Positions 1-8,810 are shown, numbered from the stretch's first letter. The stretch: 64,000 nt of DNA from Shewanella sediminis HAW-EB3 (GCF_000018025.1 NC_009831.1:2914001-2978000), one strand, 5' to 3'. The notes: generated by a model from the letters alone, not told the origin. Numbers and translations: made by a program.

Positions 1-1981
1 ACTTGGGGTTATTCAGCTGTATCGCCGAGACATTGATAGCGAGTTGAATATCGACGATTCCACTATCCTGCCAGATTTTTAGCTGACGACATGCTTCACG
101 AATGACCCAGTCACCTATTACCGTGATTAAGCCATTTTTCTCGGCTAAGGGAATAAACTTGTCCGGTGGAATGAAACCAAACTCAACGTCATACCAACGG
201 ATAAGGGCTTCAAGTGAGACAATACGGTGAGTATTGCTATCTACAATGGGTTGGAAATACAGCTCAAATCGTTCATTTTCTACCGCTTCATGCATTTTTT
301 GCTCTATGACAGAGAACTCATCATTTTGACGGCTCAGGTTATCAGAAAAATGCTGGTAGCCCCCTTTCCCCTTCTTCTTTGCATGATACATGGCGATATC
401 AGCATTCTTTATCAACTCTTGAGTCGTCACTCCATTTTGTGGATAACAGGCAATACCAATACTGGCGCTGATATAATAGCTCTTACCGCTAAGCAAGATA
501 GGCTGAGATATTATCTCCAGGATCCGTTTTGCGACTTTCTCGGCGATGTTAATCGACGGTAATTCGCCAAGGAAGACGGTAAATTCATCTCCACCAAGCC
601 TGGCCACCATATCGCTATCACTGAAGTGCTCACAGAAATCTTTACTACGCAGATTGCGGTGCAAGCGGTCACCAATTTCATGCAGAAGTTGATCACCCGA
701 CTGATGCCCTAGGCTGTCATTAATATGTTTAAAGTTATCCAGGTCGATAAACATGACAGCAAGTTGTCCCCTATCGCATTTGGCGGATTCCAAAGATAGG
801 TTCAGATGTTTGGTAAACATAAACCGGTTGGGTAATCCGGTAAGAGGATCGTTAAATGCCAATTCACGGATTTTCTCATTCGATTTAAAAAGCTTAAGAC
901 TCATCCGGTTAAACTCTTTGCCTAATTCATTAAGTTCATCATCACCCGATGTTTTCACCTGAATCAATTCGACATTATTACCCAAACGCAGAAATGCGTG
1001 ATGCAACTTATTGAGCGGACGAATAATTTGGAAATGGCTCAGGAAGATCAACAGAGGAATCGCAAATGCAACCGTAGAAAGCGTAATAATGGTCACTAAC
1101 CAACTCATATCTCTGCTGTATTGCAGCAAAATGGTCTCGGGAAGCAAGGCATGTAACCATAACCCCTGTTTCAGAGGCATGCTGGTGTGATAAAAACTTT
1201 CACCATCGAGTTCATGAACGCTAAAGCTTGATGGCCTCTCTGAATCTTGTTTTAAAGCCTGGTAAACGGAGGTGATATCGGTTGCCGACTTAGCAGAATA
1301 GGGTAAAACTGCGGCCCCCGATTGATCAGTAATAATAAAACGCCCTCCACTCCAGGGAGAGTCAAGAAGCACTTCGTTTATGGCATCCAGGCTAACTGTG
1401 ATGACAAAGTAGCCCCGCATCTTTGGATCGGCGTTAAATGAATCCACCGCCTTATTAATAATGTTTACCCGTTTTGACACATACAGACTAAATTTGTCAT
1501 TGTCCGGGTTAGTAAGAAGCTGTGTTTTATTATTATTTTCATCATGCCCCATCGAGATAAATAGCTCACTCGCCTCCTCTTCATCTTTAAGATTCGCGAT
1601 AAAATAAGAAGTTAAACGGAGATCTTCGTAACCATCGGGGAGTATTACCCGCATTTCGTAGTATTGAGGAAATACCTTCATGATGCTTTTCAATTTCCGC
1701 AGCAAAGGACGCTGCATCAGCGTATAGCGCTCATCCTCATTTTCGGTCAACACATAGTTATGTAACAAGGAGTCATTCACAATTAACTCTACATTAGCTT
1801 GTGCCGTGTTCACTAGACGATCCGTTTGAGCGACAACTTGTTCAAGGTACTTAGTCACCTGAGTAACACTGCTTTTCTCTGCAGCGCTCTTAAGTTCAAC
1901 AAAAGCCATGGCCCCCAGCAAGATGAGCGGGATGCAAACCAGTGATGTCAATAATAGAGGTAGCTTTGTCTTAAGTTTCAT
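1..1981 (-). CDS. membrane GGDEF-EAL protein, MbaA-like (3' end cut by window)
   Basis: Inner-membrane cyclic-di-GMP enzyme or sensor; the C-terminus lies outside the window. About 660 residues are visible. A signal-anchor helix lies at roughly residues 7-28, a periplasmic Cache-like sensor region at 30-290, a second membrane helix near 295-318, then a HAMP-like linker. The GGDEF domain has an intact RLGGDEFT signature (GGDEF at 463-467), so diguanylate cyclase activity is possible. The EAL domain begins near 565 with EALIRW (EAL at 591-593); its later catalytic residues are not in view. The start lies 6 bp after the stop of the periplasmic polyamine-binding-type gene at 1988-3064, so the two are probably co-transcribed. 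That order and architecture match Vibrio cholerae nspS-mbaA, where the binding protein tunes the membrane enzyme. The ligand is inferred, not shown. Confidence 0.9.
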   Translation of the reverse strand, partial: MKLKTKLPLLLTSLVCIPLILLGAMAFVELKSAAEKSSVTQVTKYLEQVVAQTDRLVNTAQANVELIVNDSLLHNYVLTENEDERYTLMQRPLLRKLKSIMKVFPQYYEMRVILPDGYEDLRLTSYFIANLKDEEEASELFISMGHDENNNKTQLLTNPDNDKFSLYVSKRVNIINKAVDSFNADPKMRGYFVITVSLDAINEVLLDSPWSGGRFIITDQSGAAVLPYSAKSATDITSVYQALKQDSERPSSFSVHELDGESFYHTSMPLKQGLWLHALLPETILLQYSRDMSWLVTIITLSTVAFAIPLLIFLSHFQIIRPLNKLHHAFLRLGNNVELIQVKTSGDDELNELGKEFNRMSLKLFKSNEKIRELAFNDPLTGLPNRFMFTKHLNLSLESAKCDRGQLAVMFIDLDNFKHINDSLGHQSGDQLLHEIGDRLHRNLRSKDFCEHFSDSDMVARLGGDEFTVFLGELPSINIAEKVAKRILEIISQPILLSGKSYYISASIGIACYPQNGVTTQELIKNADIAMYHAKKKGKGGYQHFSDNLSRQNDEFSVIEQKMHEAVENERFELYFQPIVDSNTHRIVSLEALIRWYDVEFGFIPPDKFIPLAEKNGLITVIGDWVIREACRQLKIWQDSGIVDIQLAINVSAIQLNNPK

Positions 1982-1987
1982 AGGCGT

Positions 1988-3064
1988 CTATGGCAAAACA
2001 TTTATGCTGATAATGTTACGTTTACGCTGGCTCCTGGCGGATAGTGGCTTATAGAACTCAGAGTTTTTAAGGCTATCAGCATCGGGATAGATCACCTTGT
2101 CGTTCAAAAACTCATCGGGCAATAGTTTTTCGGCCGCCAGATTGGGGGTTGCGTAATAGACGTATTGAGCGAGTTGAGCCGCATGCTCAGCTTGATTAAT
2201 AAAATTAAGAAAAGCATAGGCCAGGTCAGGTTCTTTCGCCTTTGCACCTATGGTGAGGTAATCAACCCAAATTGCTCCTCCCTCTTCAGGCAACACAAAG
2301 GTCAGGTTTTCGCTGTGCTCCTTTACCATCAGGGCATCACCGTTGTAGATCATGGACGCTAATATCTCCCCGGTCACTATGGGCGAGTGTTCATCGAGGG
2401 TCATATAGATATAAGAATTAACCATAGCCTTTTGTGATTGCAGCACTTCTTCAACTTCATTGAGCTGTAAACTCACTTCGCTATTAGCCGAGTATCCCAA
2501 TGATTTAAGCCCCATACCAATCAAATCGCGAGGCTCGTCAATCATACCGAGCTTGCCTTTTAAGTCAGGAGCAGGGCTGTATAGCTGTTTCCAATGAGTG
2601 ATAGGCTCTTTGATGACATCATGGCGATAGACGATACCTACGGTTCCCCAAAAATAAGGAATGGCATATTCCACCGCCCCGGGAAATGCGCTTCTCCATT
2701 TAGGGCTCAATTGCTCAAGAAAAAGGAGTTTGTCGGTTTCTAGCTTGGCAATCCAGCCACGATTAATATAACTTTGCAGATCGACACCCGAAGAGAGAAT
2801 GAGGTCGTAACCATCGGCGTTATTTTGTAGTAGAAGATCTGAGCGTTGCTCATCTGAGCCATAATAAATTTCGGAGATTTTAACCTGATATTCTTGTTCA
2901 AAACGAAGAACAAGGTCCGGATCCAGATATTCGCTCCAATTGAGAATCGTCAGCGTTCTCTCAGCGCCATGGGAAGCCTGAGTAAACAAAGAGAGAAGAA
3001 TCACTGCTACACACAGAGTAAGATTAAATCTCAAAAGTATGCTCATCCTTGGTATTAAATCCAT
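1988..3064 (-). CDS. periplasmic polyamine-binding-type protein, NspS/PotD-like
   Basis: Periplasmic solute-binding protein of the PotD/PotF family, 358 residues. A hydrophobic signal peptide runs from about residue 7 to 33 (ending QASHGAE). Family landmarks are NWSEYL directly after the signal, IPYFWGTVGI, and EGGAIWVDYLTI with the Trp/Asp pair typical of the polyamine pocket. No ABC permease or ATPase gene is next to it; instead a GGDEF-EAL gene follows after 6 bp. This suggests a sensory role like NspS (norspermidine/spermidine sensing) rather than import. The first ATG (3064) has no clear ribosome binding site and the ATG at 3046 is an alternative start; both leave the signal peptide intact. 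The family call is firm, the sensory role is inferred from context. Confidence 0.85.
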   Translation of the reverse strand: MDLIPRMSILLRFNLTLCVAVILLSLFTQASHGAERTLTILNWSEYLDPDLVLRFEQEYQVKISEIYYGSDEQRSDLLLQNNADGYDLILSSGVDLQSYINRGWIAKLETDKLLFLEQLSPKWRSAFPGAVEYAIPYFWGTVGIVYRHDVIKEPITHWKQLYSPAPDLKGKLGMIDEPRDLIGMGLKSLGYSANSEVSLQLNEVEEVLQSQKAMVNSYIYMTLDEHSPIVTGEILASMIYNGDALMVKEHSENLTFVLPEEGGAIWVDYLTIGAKAKEPDLAYAFLNFINQAEHAAQLAQYVYYATPNLAAEKLLPDEFLNDKVIYPDADSLKNSEFYKPLSARSQRKRNIISINVLP

Positions 3065-3460
3065 TTACCATACTCATTATAGACACTCTTATCGTTTAAT
3101 CCATAAGTTGATTGTTCTATAACGTATTGAATATCATCGCTCTTTACATGAAAGCCTTAGATATTTCATATTCAAAGGCTAATAATTCAAGGGCTAAGTC
3201 CATGTCTAAGTGAACGACAATCGAAGATTTTTATCTACAAAATCTCCCCCCGCCCTTCACTACTCAAATTACTAGAATACAATCAAAAGGTACACCTGTA
3301 ATCACTGTCTACTCTCAAGAACTAGGACTCAAGTCTCAAATTTCCAGCTAAACTCCCCCCCCCCTCCAGTTTTGGAATGAATTCCAATGCGGTACAGATA
3401 TCTCAAAAGGCGATAATTGTTCAAATAAAGCCCTGAATTTTTGGCCCTGGTCAAGCAAGA
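3065..3460. other. 396-bp intergenic region without a recognisable gene
   Basis: No convincing coding frame is visible on either strand. It should hold the promoter of the nspS-like/GGDEF-EAL unit. It contains a run of ten C residues at 3355-3364 and a shorter C-rich stretch near 3247. No clear terminator hairpin was found. Confidence 0.5.
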
Positions 3461-3883
3461 TTATGACATTCTCATGACCATGGGATGACTGTCATTCATC
3501 TGCAGTAGATCCCAAAGGTTGCCATATAGATCTTCAAACACGGCAACGGTGCCATAGCCCTCCTCTTTGGGCGGTCTGATAAACCGGATCCCTTCGGCAC
3601 ACATTCGATGATAATCCCGCCAAAAATCATCGGTATTGAGAAAAAGGAACACTCTGCCACCAGTTTGGTTACCGATAAAGTCTTCCTGCTCCGCTTTAGA
3701 AGCTCGCGCTAACAGCAAGGTCACACCGTTTGAGCCAGGAGGAGAGACAACCACCCAACGTTTATCTTGCTCAGCTTGATAGGTGTCTTCGACTAACTCA
3801 AACTTCAGCTTGTTGACGTAGAAATCGATGGCTTCATCATAGTCTTTGACCACCAATGCGATATGAATAATTGATTGTTTCAT
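3461..3883 (-). CDS. VOC (glyoxalase/bleomycin-resistance fold) family protein
   Basis: A 140-residue single-domain vicinal oxygen chelate protein. The N-terminus IIHIALVVKDYDEAIDFYVNKL is the classic first beta-alpha unit with a metal-ligand-like His at 7. The second half ends with AVFEDLYGNLWDLLQ, where the Glu would be the matching ligand. The length is typical of one-module VOC proteins that act as dimers. The substrate cannot be told from sequence; related proteins include glyoxalase I-like and antibiotic-binding members. The start is supported by an AGGGTG ribosome binding site just upstream. It stands alone between intergenic regions. Confidence 0.85.
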   Translation of the reverse strand: MKQSIIHIALVVKDYDEAIDFYVNKLKFELVEDTYQAEQDKRWVVVSPPGSNGVTLLLARASKAEQEDFIGNQTGGRVFLFLNTDDFWRDYHRMCAEGIRFIRPPKEEGYGTVAVFEDLYGNLWDLLQMNDSHPMVMRMS

Positions 3884-4039
3884 CTGTCACCCTGTGAAAT
3901 TCTTCCGACATGATAATAACTGTACTTGCGGGATTTTAAAAAGGTTTGTTAAACCGCTTCCCTATATCCATAATGATTAGCCATTGAACCTTTGACGAAA
4001 TGAATCACACACTACACCTGTGATATTTAGGACTGTGCG

Positions 4040-4189
4040 ATGCAATCTCAAGCGGTATACATCTTATTGGCACTGTTGTCGGCAATCATGATGGGCACTA
4101 TAGGGGTATTCGCTAAATATGCAGCCCTGCCCGCCGAGCAGATCACTTTTTTCAGGCTCCTGTTGGGTTCACTGTTTTTAATCAAATAA
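4040..4189 (+). pseudogene. EamA/DMT transporter N-terminal remnant
   Basis: A 49-codon open frame starting ATG and ending at a TAA. The product has a first hydrophobic helix (VYILLALLSAIMMGTIGVFAKYAAL) followed by LPAEQITFFRLLLGSLFLI, the recognisable N-terminus of EamA/RhaT drug-metabolite transporters, which normally have about 300 residues and ten helices. The frame stops in the second helix and no continuation is visible before the converging thioesterase gene at 4227, so most of the gene has been deleted. Not expected to be functional. Confidence 0.65.
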
Positions 4190-4226
4190 ACGCCAGCCCA
4201 TGCTCAAAGTAGAAGTGCACCAGACT

Positions 4227-4685
4227 CTAAGTCTTGTGCGGCTTTTTCTTTACATAGAGAGTCTTATTCACCTTGGCTATCACATCACCCATTTCATCTT
4301 TTATCTCTAAAGTGAATGAAGGGAAATATTTCTCACCACTATCTGTTTTAAGTTTAATTTGCTCCAATTGGTCATCTGAAATTGCGATCACACATCGCAC
4401 CGTTTTTCTGGTCGCCTTTAAAAACTCGATATTTGCTGCACTGTCCCATACCCAGTATCCATCACCGAGCAGCCGCATCAAAAGTAACATCAGATGTGGA
4501 TCGACCATGGAGTAGAGACTACCGCCAAAGTGGGTATTAACCGCGTTACGATTAAACCAACGCACAGACATGGATACATGTAGCTCACGCCAATCCTGGC
4601 TAATATAGGTAATTTTAATGCCCGCTCCGAGGTAAGGCGGGTAAAGATTAAGTAATCGTTTAAATAAGTTTGGGCTTAGCTTCAT
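4227..4685 (-). CDS. DUF4442 / hotdog-fold thioesterase-like protein
   Basis: A 152-residue protein with hotdog-fold features of the DUF4442 group: WFNRNAVNTHFGGSLYSMVDPHLMLLLM resembles the conserved N-x-x-G-T/G-xx-x-A region of PaaI-like acyl-CoA thioesterases, here with G-G-S-L and a following acidic residue. The C-terminal strands (IAKVNKTLYVKKK) end the fold. Probably a cytoplasmic acyl-CoA thioesterase, but the substrate is unknown. It starts with MKLSPNLF; the gene is monocistronic, with a dispersed ATACC palindrome at 4724-4737 upstream. Confidence 0.75.
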   Translation of the reverse strand: MKLSPNLFKRLLNLYPPYLGAGIKITYISQDWRELHVSMSVRWFNRNAVNTHFGGSLYSMVDPHLMLLLMRLLGDGYWVWDSAANIEFLKATRKTVRCVIAISDDQLEQIKLKTDSGEKYFPSFTLEIKDEMGDVIAKVNKTLYVKKKPHKT

Positions 4686-4723
4686 TTACTTCCTCTTGAT
4701 CTTAACATTCCAGAGTGGGGCTA

Positions 4724-4737
4724 ATACCAATAGGTAT
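4724..4737. repeat. dispersed ATACCAAT-type palindrome
   Basis: The 14-bp near-perfect palindrome ATACCAATAGGTAT. The same motif forms the ends of the two 265-bp repeats in this window and occurs alone at several other intergenic places. Confidence 0.7.
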
Positions 4738-4884
4738 AACCCCCTGAAGACGCTATCTCAGCCTTGAAAACGGCAATAAACAGTTCTTGTATCGGGCCTA
4801 TAAGGCTTGTTAGTGTACAACACGATAATCTATTTCCATTTTATTACTGTTTTTGACGAAAATATCAGTGAAATACCAATACAT

Positions 4885-5061
4885 ATGAAATACAAAGTAC
4901 TAAAAATATTTCACTCCGGTTTTCGCTGGGGCTATGGCTGGAGCTATCCACGAACTTATGCCCCGCTCACTCAATCAGAGCTTACCAGAGTGCAAAATCA
5001 GTTGTTACAACAAGGGATGATGGAACCGACATTAATCGGCAAGCCTGATCTTAATCAATGA
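4885..5061 (+). CDS. small unknown protein (58 aa)
   Basis: Open frame of 58 codons starting MKYKVLKIFHSGFRWGYGWSYPRTYAPLTQ, with an earlier in-frame start at 4807 adding 26 residues. The product is rich in aromatic residues (FRWGYGWSYP) and has no signal peptide or membrane helix. I recognise no family. The ribosome binding site is poor, so expression is uncertain; the composition looks like a real protein more than random sequence. It precedes the CoA-transferase gene by 169 bp. Confidence 0.45.
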   Translation: MKYKVLKIFHSGFRWGYGWSYPRTYAPLTQSELTRVQNQLLQQGMMEPTLIGKPDLNQ

Positions 5062-5230
5062 CTCTTTTTTTACTTCACCGTATGGTGTATCTCAAATTGA
5101 GCGACTCAATAAATTTAGCCACGCTTAATTCACGCTAAACAAATTATGTTTTCCATCATTATCTAAACGACAAGTTGAACAAATATTTAAAGAAGAACCT
5201 AAACAATAACTTAATCAACGGATATCTTTA

Positions 5231-6517
5231 ATGGCTCCTATCATTTGTAAGAGTGCACTCGAAGCAGTTTCCCTAATCCAGGACGGCGAGACCCTCTGGA
5301 CCCACTCCATGGGAGCGACACCCAGATTACTGCTCAACGCCTTGGCTCAGCACGCTCTGACCAAGAAAGATCTCACCCTGTTACAACTTCATACCGAATG
5401 TGCCGAATCCCTTAGCGATGAGAAACTCAAAGGGCACCTGCGCCACCGCTGTTTCTTTGGTGGCTTACCGACGCGCCTATTGCTACAGCAAGGGGATGCC
5501 GACTATGTCCCCATCTTCCTCTCGGAAGTTCCTAAGCTGTTTCGCTCGGGCGAACAGAAGATAGACACGGCCATCGTTCAGGTTTCACCACCCGACAAGC
5601 ATGGCATGTGCTCCTTAGGTATTTCGGTGGAAGCGACACTGGCCGCCTGTCAGATGGCCGGAAAGATCATTGCACATATCAACCCACAGATGCCCCGTAC
5701 CCATGGTGATGGTTTTATCCATTACGACAAGTTTGCCGCGGTCTACGAGGCCAGTGCTCCTCTGCCCCAGCACCCACTCGCTGCCAGCGATGAAACCAGC
5801 CTGGCGATTGGTAATAACGTGGCAAAGCTGGTCAGAAACGGTGACTGTCTTCAGATGGGGATTGGCGCGATTCCGGATGCGGTACTTAGCTGCCTTAATG
5901 GCCATAAAGATCTGGGGGTCCACACTGAGCTCTTTTCCGATGGAGTGCTTAATCTGGTCGAAAGTGGTGTGATCAATAACAGTAAGAAGAAAGTTCACCC
6001 GGGTAAACTGGTGACAGGCTTTGCATTGGGCAGCCAGCGACTCTACGACTATGTTGACGATAACCCTTCGGTCATATTTATGGATATTGAGCAGGTGAAT
6101 GACACCTCTATCATCAGAAAAAATCCGAATGTGATGGCAATTAACTCCGCGCTTCAGGTCGATATTTCCGGCCAGATCTGTGCAGATTCTTTAGGGACTC
6201 GTATCTATTCTGGTGTAGGTGGTCAGATGGACTTTATTCGGGGAGCGGGTTTATCTGAGGGCGGGCGTTCGGTTATCGCACTGCCGAGCACCGCAGCTGG
6301 CGGCAAGGTCTCAAGAATTGCGACAGTCCTTTCACCCGGCGCAGGCGTAGTGACGACTCGAGCTCATGTTCACTATATCGTCACCGAATATGGCATCGCC
6401 AATCTTCGTGGACGCTCTCTGAGAGAGCGAGCCAGAGCGCTGATCGACATCGCCCATCCAGATTTCAGAGAACAGCTCTGTAGAGAAACCTTCGATATGT
6501 GGGGCTTGAGCGTTTAA
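5231..6517 (+). CDS. acetyl-CoA hydrolase/transferase family CoA-transferase
   Basis: A 428-residue class I CoA-transferase of the acetyl-CoA hydrolase/4-hydroxybutyrate CoA-transferase (Cat1/Cat2) group. It moves CoA between acetyl-CoA and short-chain carboxylic acids through a glutamyl-CoA intermediate. The catalytic Glu is in GVHTELFSDG near residue 234. GVGGQMDFIRGA and YIVTEYGIANLRGRSLRERA are the typical C-terminal domain motifs. Length matches full-length members. No partner genes for butyrate or hydroxybutyrate metabolism are adjacent, so the acid used is unknown. A terminator-like hairpin follows at 6553-6577. Confidence 0.88.
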   Translation: MAPIICKSALEAVSLIQDGETLWTHSMGATPRLLLNALAQHALTKKDLTLLQLHTECAESLSDEKLKGHLRHRCFFGGLPTRLLLQQGDADYVPIFLSEVPKLFRSGEQKIDTAIVQVSPPDKHGMCSLGISVEATLAACQMAGKIIAHINPQMPRTHGDGFIHYDKFAAVYEASAPLPQHPLAASDETSLAIGNNVAKLVRNGDCLQMGIGAIPDAVLSCLNGHKDLGVHTELFSDGVLNLVESGVINNSKKKVHPGKLVTGFALGSQRLYDYVDDNPSVIFMDIEQVNDTSIIRKNPNVMAINSALQVDISGQICADSLGTRIYSGVGGQMDFIRGAGLSEGGRSVIALPSTAAGGKVSRIATVLSPGAGVVTTRAHVHYIVTEYGIANLRGRSLRERARALIDIAHPDFREQLCRETFDMWGLSV

Positions 6518-6552
6518 TTGCTTAATGCTATTACGAGGTAATTTGTGATGTA

Positions 6553-6577
6553 AGCCAGTTGCGTTCGACAACTGGCT
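6553..6577 (+). terminator. hairpin after CoA-transferase gene
   Basis: Perfect 9-bp stem AGCCAGTTG / CAACTGGCT with a 7-base loop, followed by ATTTAA rather than a good T-run. Possible weak terminator between the CoA-transferase gene and the convergent lipoprotein gene. Confidence 0.5.
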
Positions 6578-6632
6578 ATTTAACCTGTCAGCAGAGTAAA
6601 CTAAATAATCTCACCGAAAGTCTAAGGCAGTA

Positions 6633-6998
6633 TTATGGCTCGACGCCGTAGGCAGTGGCACTGACTAAGATACATTGCACCGAATAACCAAACTCCAGCC
6701 AAAGCTTATCATCTATGGATACGTCGGTTAAAAATAGTGTCCCCTCCCTTTGCCCCTTTGCATCGGCTATCGCTGCGCTCGTTGATGTCGAGTCATCTTG
6801 TGGGATGAAGTAAAGCGCTGCCGTTTGACAACTTTTACCTTCTACAGGCCCAAGATTTGTCAGACCCTGCTCCTCTATTTCATTGTTCGCCACAAATGTT
6901 TGCGTCACGAATGAGCCATGGTTGGCTAAGTTGCACCCGGTTAACCATAACAGTGACACTAATAGTGCTGAACTTAGTGCTAAATGACGTAGATTCAA
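6633..6998 (-). CDS. small putative lipoprotein, TRL-like
   Basis: A 121-residue exported lipoprotein. The chosen start is a TTG at 6998 because it follows a strong GGAGG at a good distance and gives a clean signal peptide, MNLRHLALSSALLVSLLWLTGC, with lipobox LTGC; the earlier in-frame start at 7112 would bury this. The mature part has GPVEGKSCQTAALYFIPQDDSTSTSAAIADA and ends LEFGYSVQCILVSATAYGVEP, a pattern (GxSC, AAI-DA, QC near the end) reminiscent of TRL-like small lipoproteins. Two Cys could form a disulfide. Function unknown. Monocistronic. Confidence 0.7.
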   Translation of the reverse strand: MNLRHLALSSALLVSLLWLTGCNLANHGSFVTQTFVANNEIEEQGLTNLGPVEGKSCQTAALYFIPQDDSTSTSAAIADAKGQREGTLFLTDVSIDDKLWLEFGYSVQCILVSATAYGVEP

Positions 6999-7146
6999 AG
7001 AGTAGCCTCCGACATATTTTTGCCTAAAAATTAATAGTACAGCGACAGTACGGCAAAATACCAGATTAGTATTCAATCTTGTCGTACTTAAGTTAAAAGG
7101 CAACAAGAGCATCCCATCTAAGCTGATAAACCTAACGCAAAAACCG

Positions 7147-8067
7147 TTAGCCTCTCTTTAAGATAAAGTCTAACCCGCCTGTTATCGCTGCAACTTGTGC
7201 AAGGATACAGTTTTCATCGTCGACCAGAGGGCTGTCAGGATAAACCTCGGTTGTCGTCGTAAAGGCCGCGTCACTAAAACCGATACATAAACCCAGTGCC
7301 TTAGTCGCATAATTTACCACCCCCTCCTGAGAAAGCGGGACGCCGATGAGTTTACCCTCCCCATCCGGCGGCGCGATATGTGTCACCTGGGCGACGACCT
7401 CAATAATCGCTTTTTGAAATTCATCAACCGGGTTTTCAGTATCACCCACAAGGTAGAAGCCATCGGGGATGTTCCAATTATTATGCACACTGCCATCTCG
7501 GGCAGCTAACGCAGGCCTGAACTCACTATTGTCGGTGTCAGTGGTTTCATGAAGGTCGATATGTGCGGTGAGCTTAAGTTGGAATGTGGCAATATATCGC
7601 ATCAATGCAGCCGACTCTTGTGATGGGCTATCTTCATAGAAGGAGCGATTAGGGTCTACAGCGCTTGGATTCCAGCGGTTAATGGTTTCATATCCCCAAG
7701 GGCTCAGGCATGGCGCAACAATAATGTTGAACTGGTCGCTATAAGACTCAGCTTTGGTTTCAAGAAAGCGAATGGCCCCCTGAACACCGCTGGTTTCATA
7801 ACCATGAACGCCTCCGGTGACCAAGATGGTCGCCTTGTTGCTATCCCATTGACGACTTCTGACGACAAACAGCGGGTATGTGCCCGCATCATAGGAGAGC
7901 TCACCATATTGTTCGACATCGAAACGAGCCTTCAAAGGCTCCAGTTTTGCTACCACCTCTTTTTGATAGGAGCGTTTGACCTCTTGTTGAAGGAGCCATT
8001 GCTTCTTCTCCTCTTCACCCCATTTATTGCCCGGTATGCCGATCGAATAGGTGTCTGACTGTTTCAT
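7147..8067 (-). CDS. M14-family zinc carboxypeptidase / aspartoacylase-like protein
   Basis: A 306-residue cytoplasmic protein with the zinc site of M14 carboxypeptidases and succinylglutamate desuccinylase/aspartoacylase relatives: GGVHGYE (His88 and Glu91) and HIDLHET (His173), with NRSF (140-143) matching the substrate-carboxylate-binding Asn-Arg of the family. No signal peptide. It probably removes a C-terminal residue or an N-acyl group, but the substrate is not evident. The N-terminal 60 residues are helical and charged, ahead of the catalytic domain. Monocistronic; its neighbours do not suggest a pathway. Confidence 0.8.
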   Translation of the reverse strand: MKQSDTYSIGIPGNKWGEEEKKQWLLQQEVKRSYQKEVVAKLEPLKARFDVEQYGELSYDAGTYPLFVVRSRQWDSNKATILVTGGVHGYETSGVQGAIRFLETKAESYSDQFNIIVAPCLSPWGYETINRWNPSAVDPNRSFYEDSPSQESAALMRYIATFQLKLTAHIDLHETTDTDNSEFRPALAARDGSVHNNWNIPDGFYLVGDTENPVDEFQKAIIEVVAQVTHIAPPDGEGKLIGVPLSQEGVVNYATKALGLCIGFSDAAFTTTTEVYPDSPLVDDENCILAQVAAITGGLDFILKRG

Positions 8068-8174
8068 ATATTGCCTTATGATTAGAGGTGTCGATTATAA
8101 TACCTTGAAGTTACAAGCAAATAAAAGTTTGCCAATAGGCGACACAAGATAAGTTTGATTAAAACAGTCAATCA

Positions 8175-8681
8175 TCAGTAAACGGCGATGATCTCATATT
8201 CCTTTCGATTATCCCCAATATTGATAACCACTGTATCATCAAGCATTCGGCCCATTAACGCATTGCCAAGGGGAGAGGAAGGCGTGATTACCATAACCTC
8301 AACATCCTCAGCTAAGGCCTGGTTATCCACCTTCATGGAAAATTTTACGCCGCCGGCACCGGGTCCGATAAATAGAGATTGTTCATCATCTTTTTCATCC
8401 ATGATGACAACCAGAGCCCCAAGCCCTATCGGTGTCTCATCATTAAATGCGCAGAGATTAAGTTCTGTAAACGCTTTGAGATCCATCGAGCACTGTGCCA
8501 CACGCTGAGCTTGTCCATGTGCAAGATACGATGCTTCCAGTCCAAATGTTTCGTACTTACTCCTGGCGACCGTCTCACTATGAGTGGCTGTTTCATGAGC
8601 TTGATTTGCCGCCTTTTCAGCGGACAACTTGATGGCGTCGAGTTGTTTCAGTATTTCGGTGAGTAATATTGATTTATTCAT
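8175..8681 (-). CDS. GreA/GreB-family protein
   Basis: A 168-residue protein with an N-terminal helical region and a C-terminal GreA/GreB FKBP-like domain ending TPSSPLGNALMGRMLDDTVVINIGDNRKEYEIIAVY, comparable to the SPIARGLIGK...GDVV end of GreA. True Gre factors enter the RNA polymerase secondary channel and carry acidic residues at the coiled-coil tip; here that stretch reads SKYETFGLEASYLAHGQAQR and the DLKENAEY-like motif is not evident. So it may bind polymerase without stimulating cleavage. It stands alone; the start ATG at 8681 is the only good one. Confidence 0.75.
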   Translation of the reverse strand: MNKSILLTEILKQLDAIKLSAEKAANQAHETATHSETVARSKYETFGLEASYLAHGQAQRVAQCSMDLKAFTELNLCAFNDETPIGLGALVVIMDEKDDEQSLFIGPGAGGVKFSMKVDNQALAEDVEVMVITPSSPLGNALMGRMLDDTVVINIGDNRKEYEIIAVY

Positions 8682-8810
8682 CTTGATTTCGGATATTTGT
8701 CATGGGGATAAAGCGCAATATTTTGGTAGTGAAAGCAACAGAGCTTTTCGTTGGCTAATTTCACTACCCGCTAAAGTTCACCTATTTAACTTACCGTTAA
8801 ACTAACAAAT

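Noticed and set aside
5615-5998. 127-codon minus-strand frame inside the CoA-transferase gene
   Set aside because: Entirely opposite a conserved coding sequence; no independent signal.
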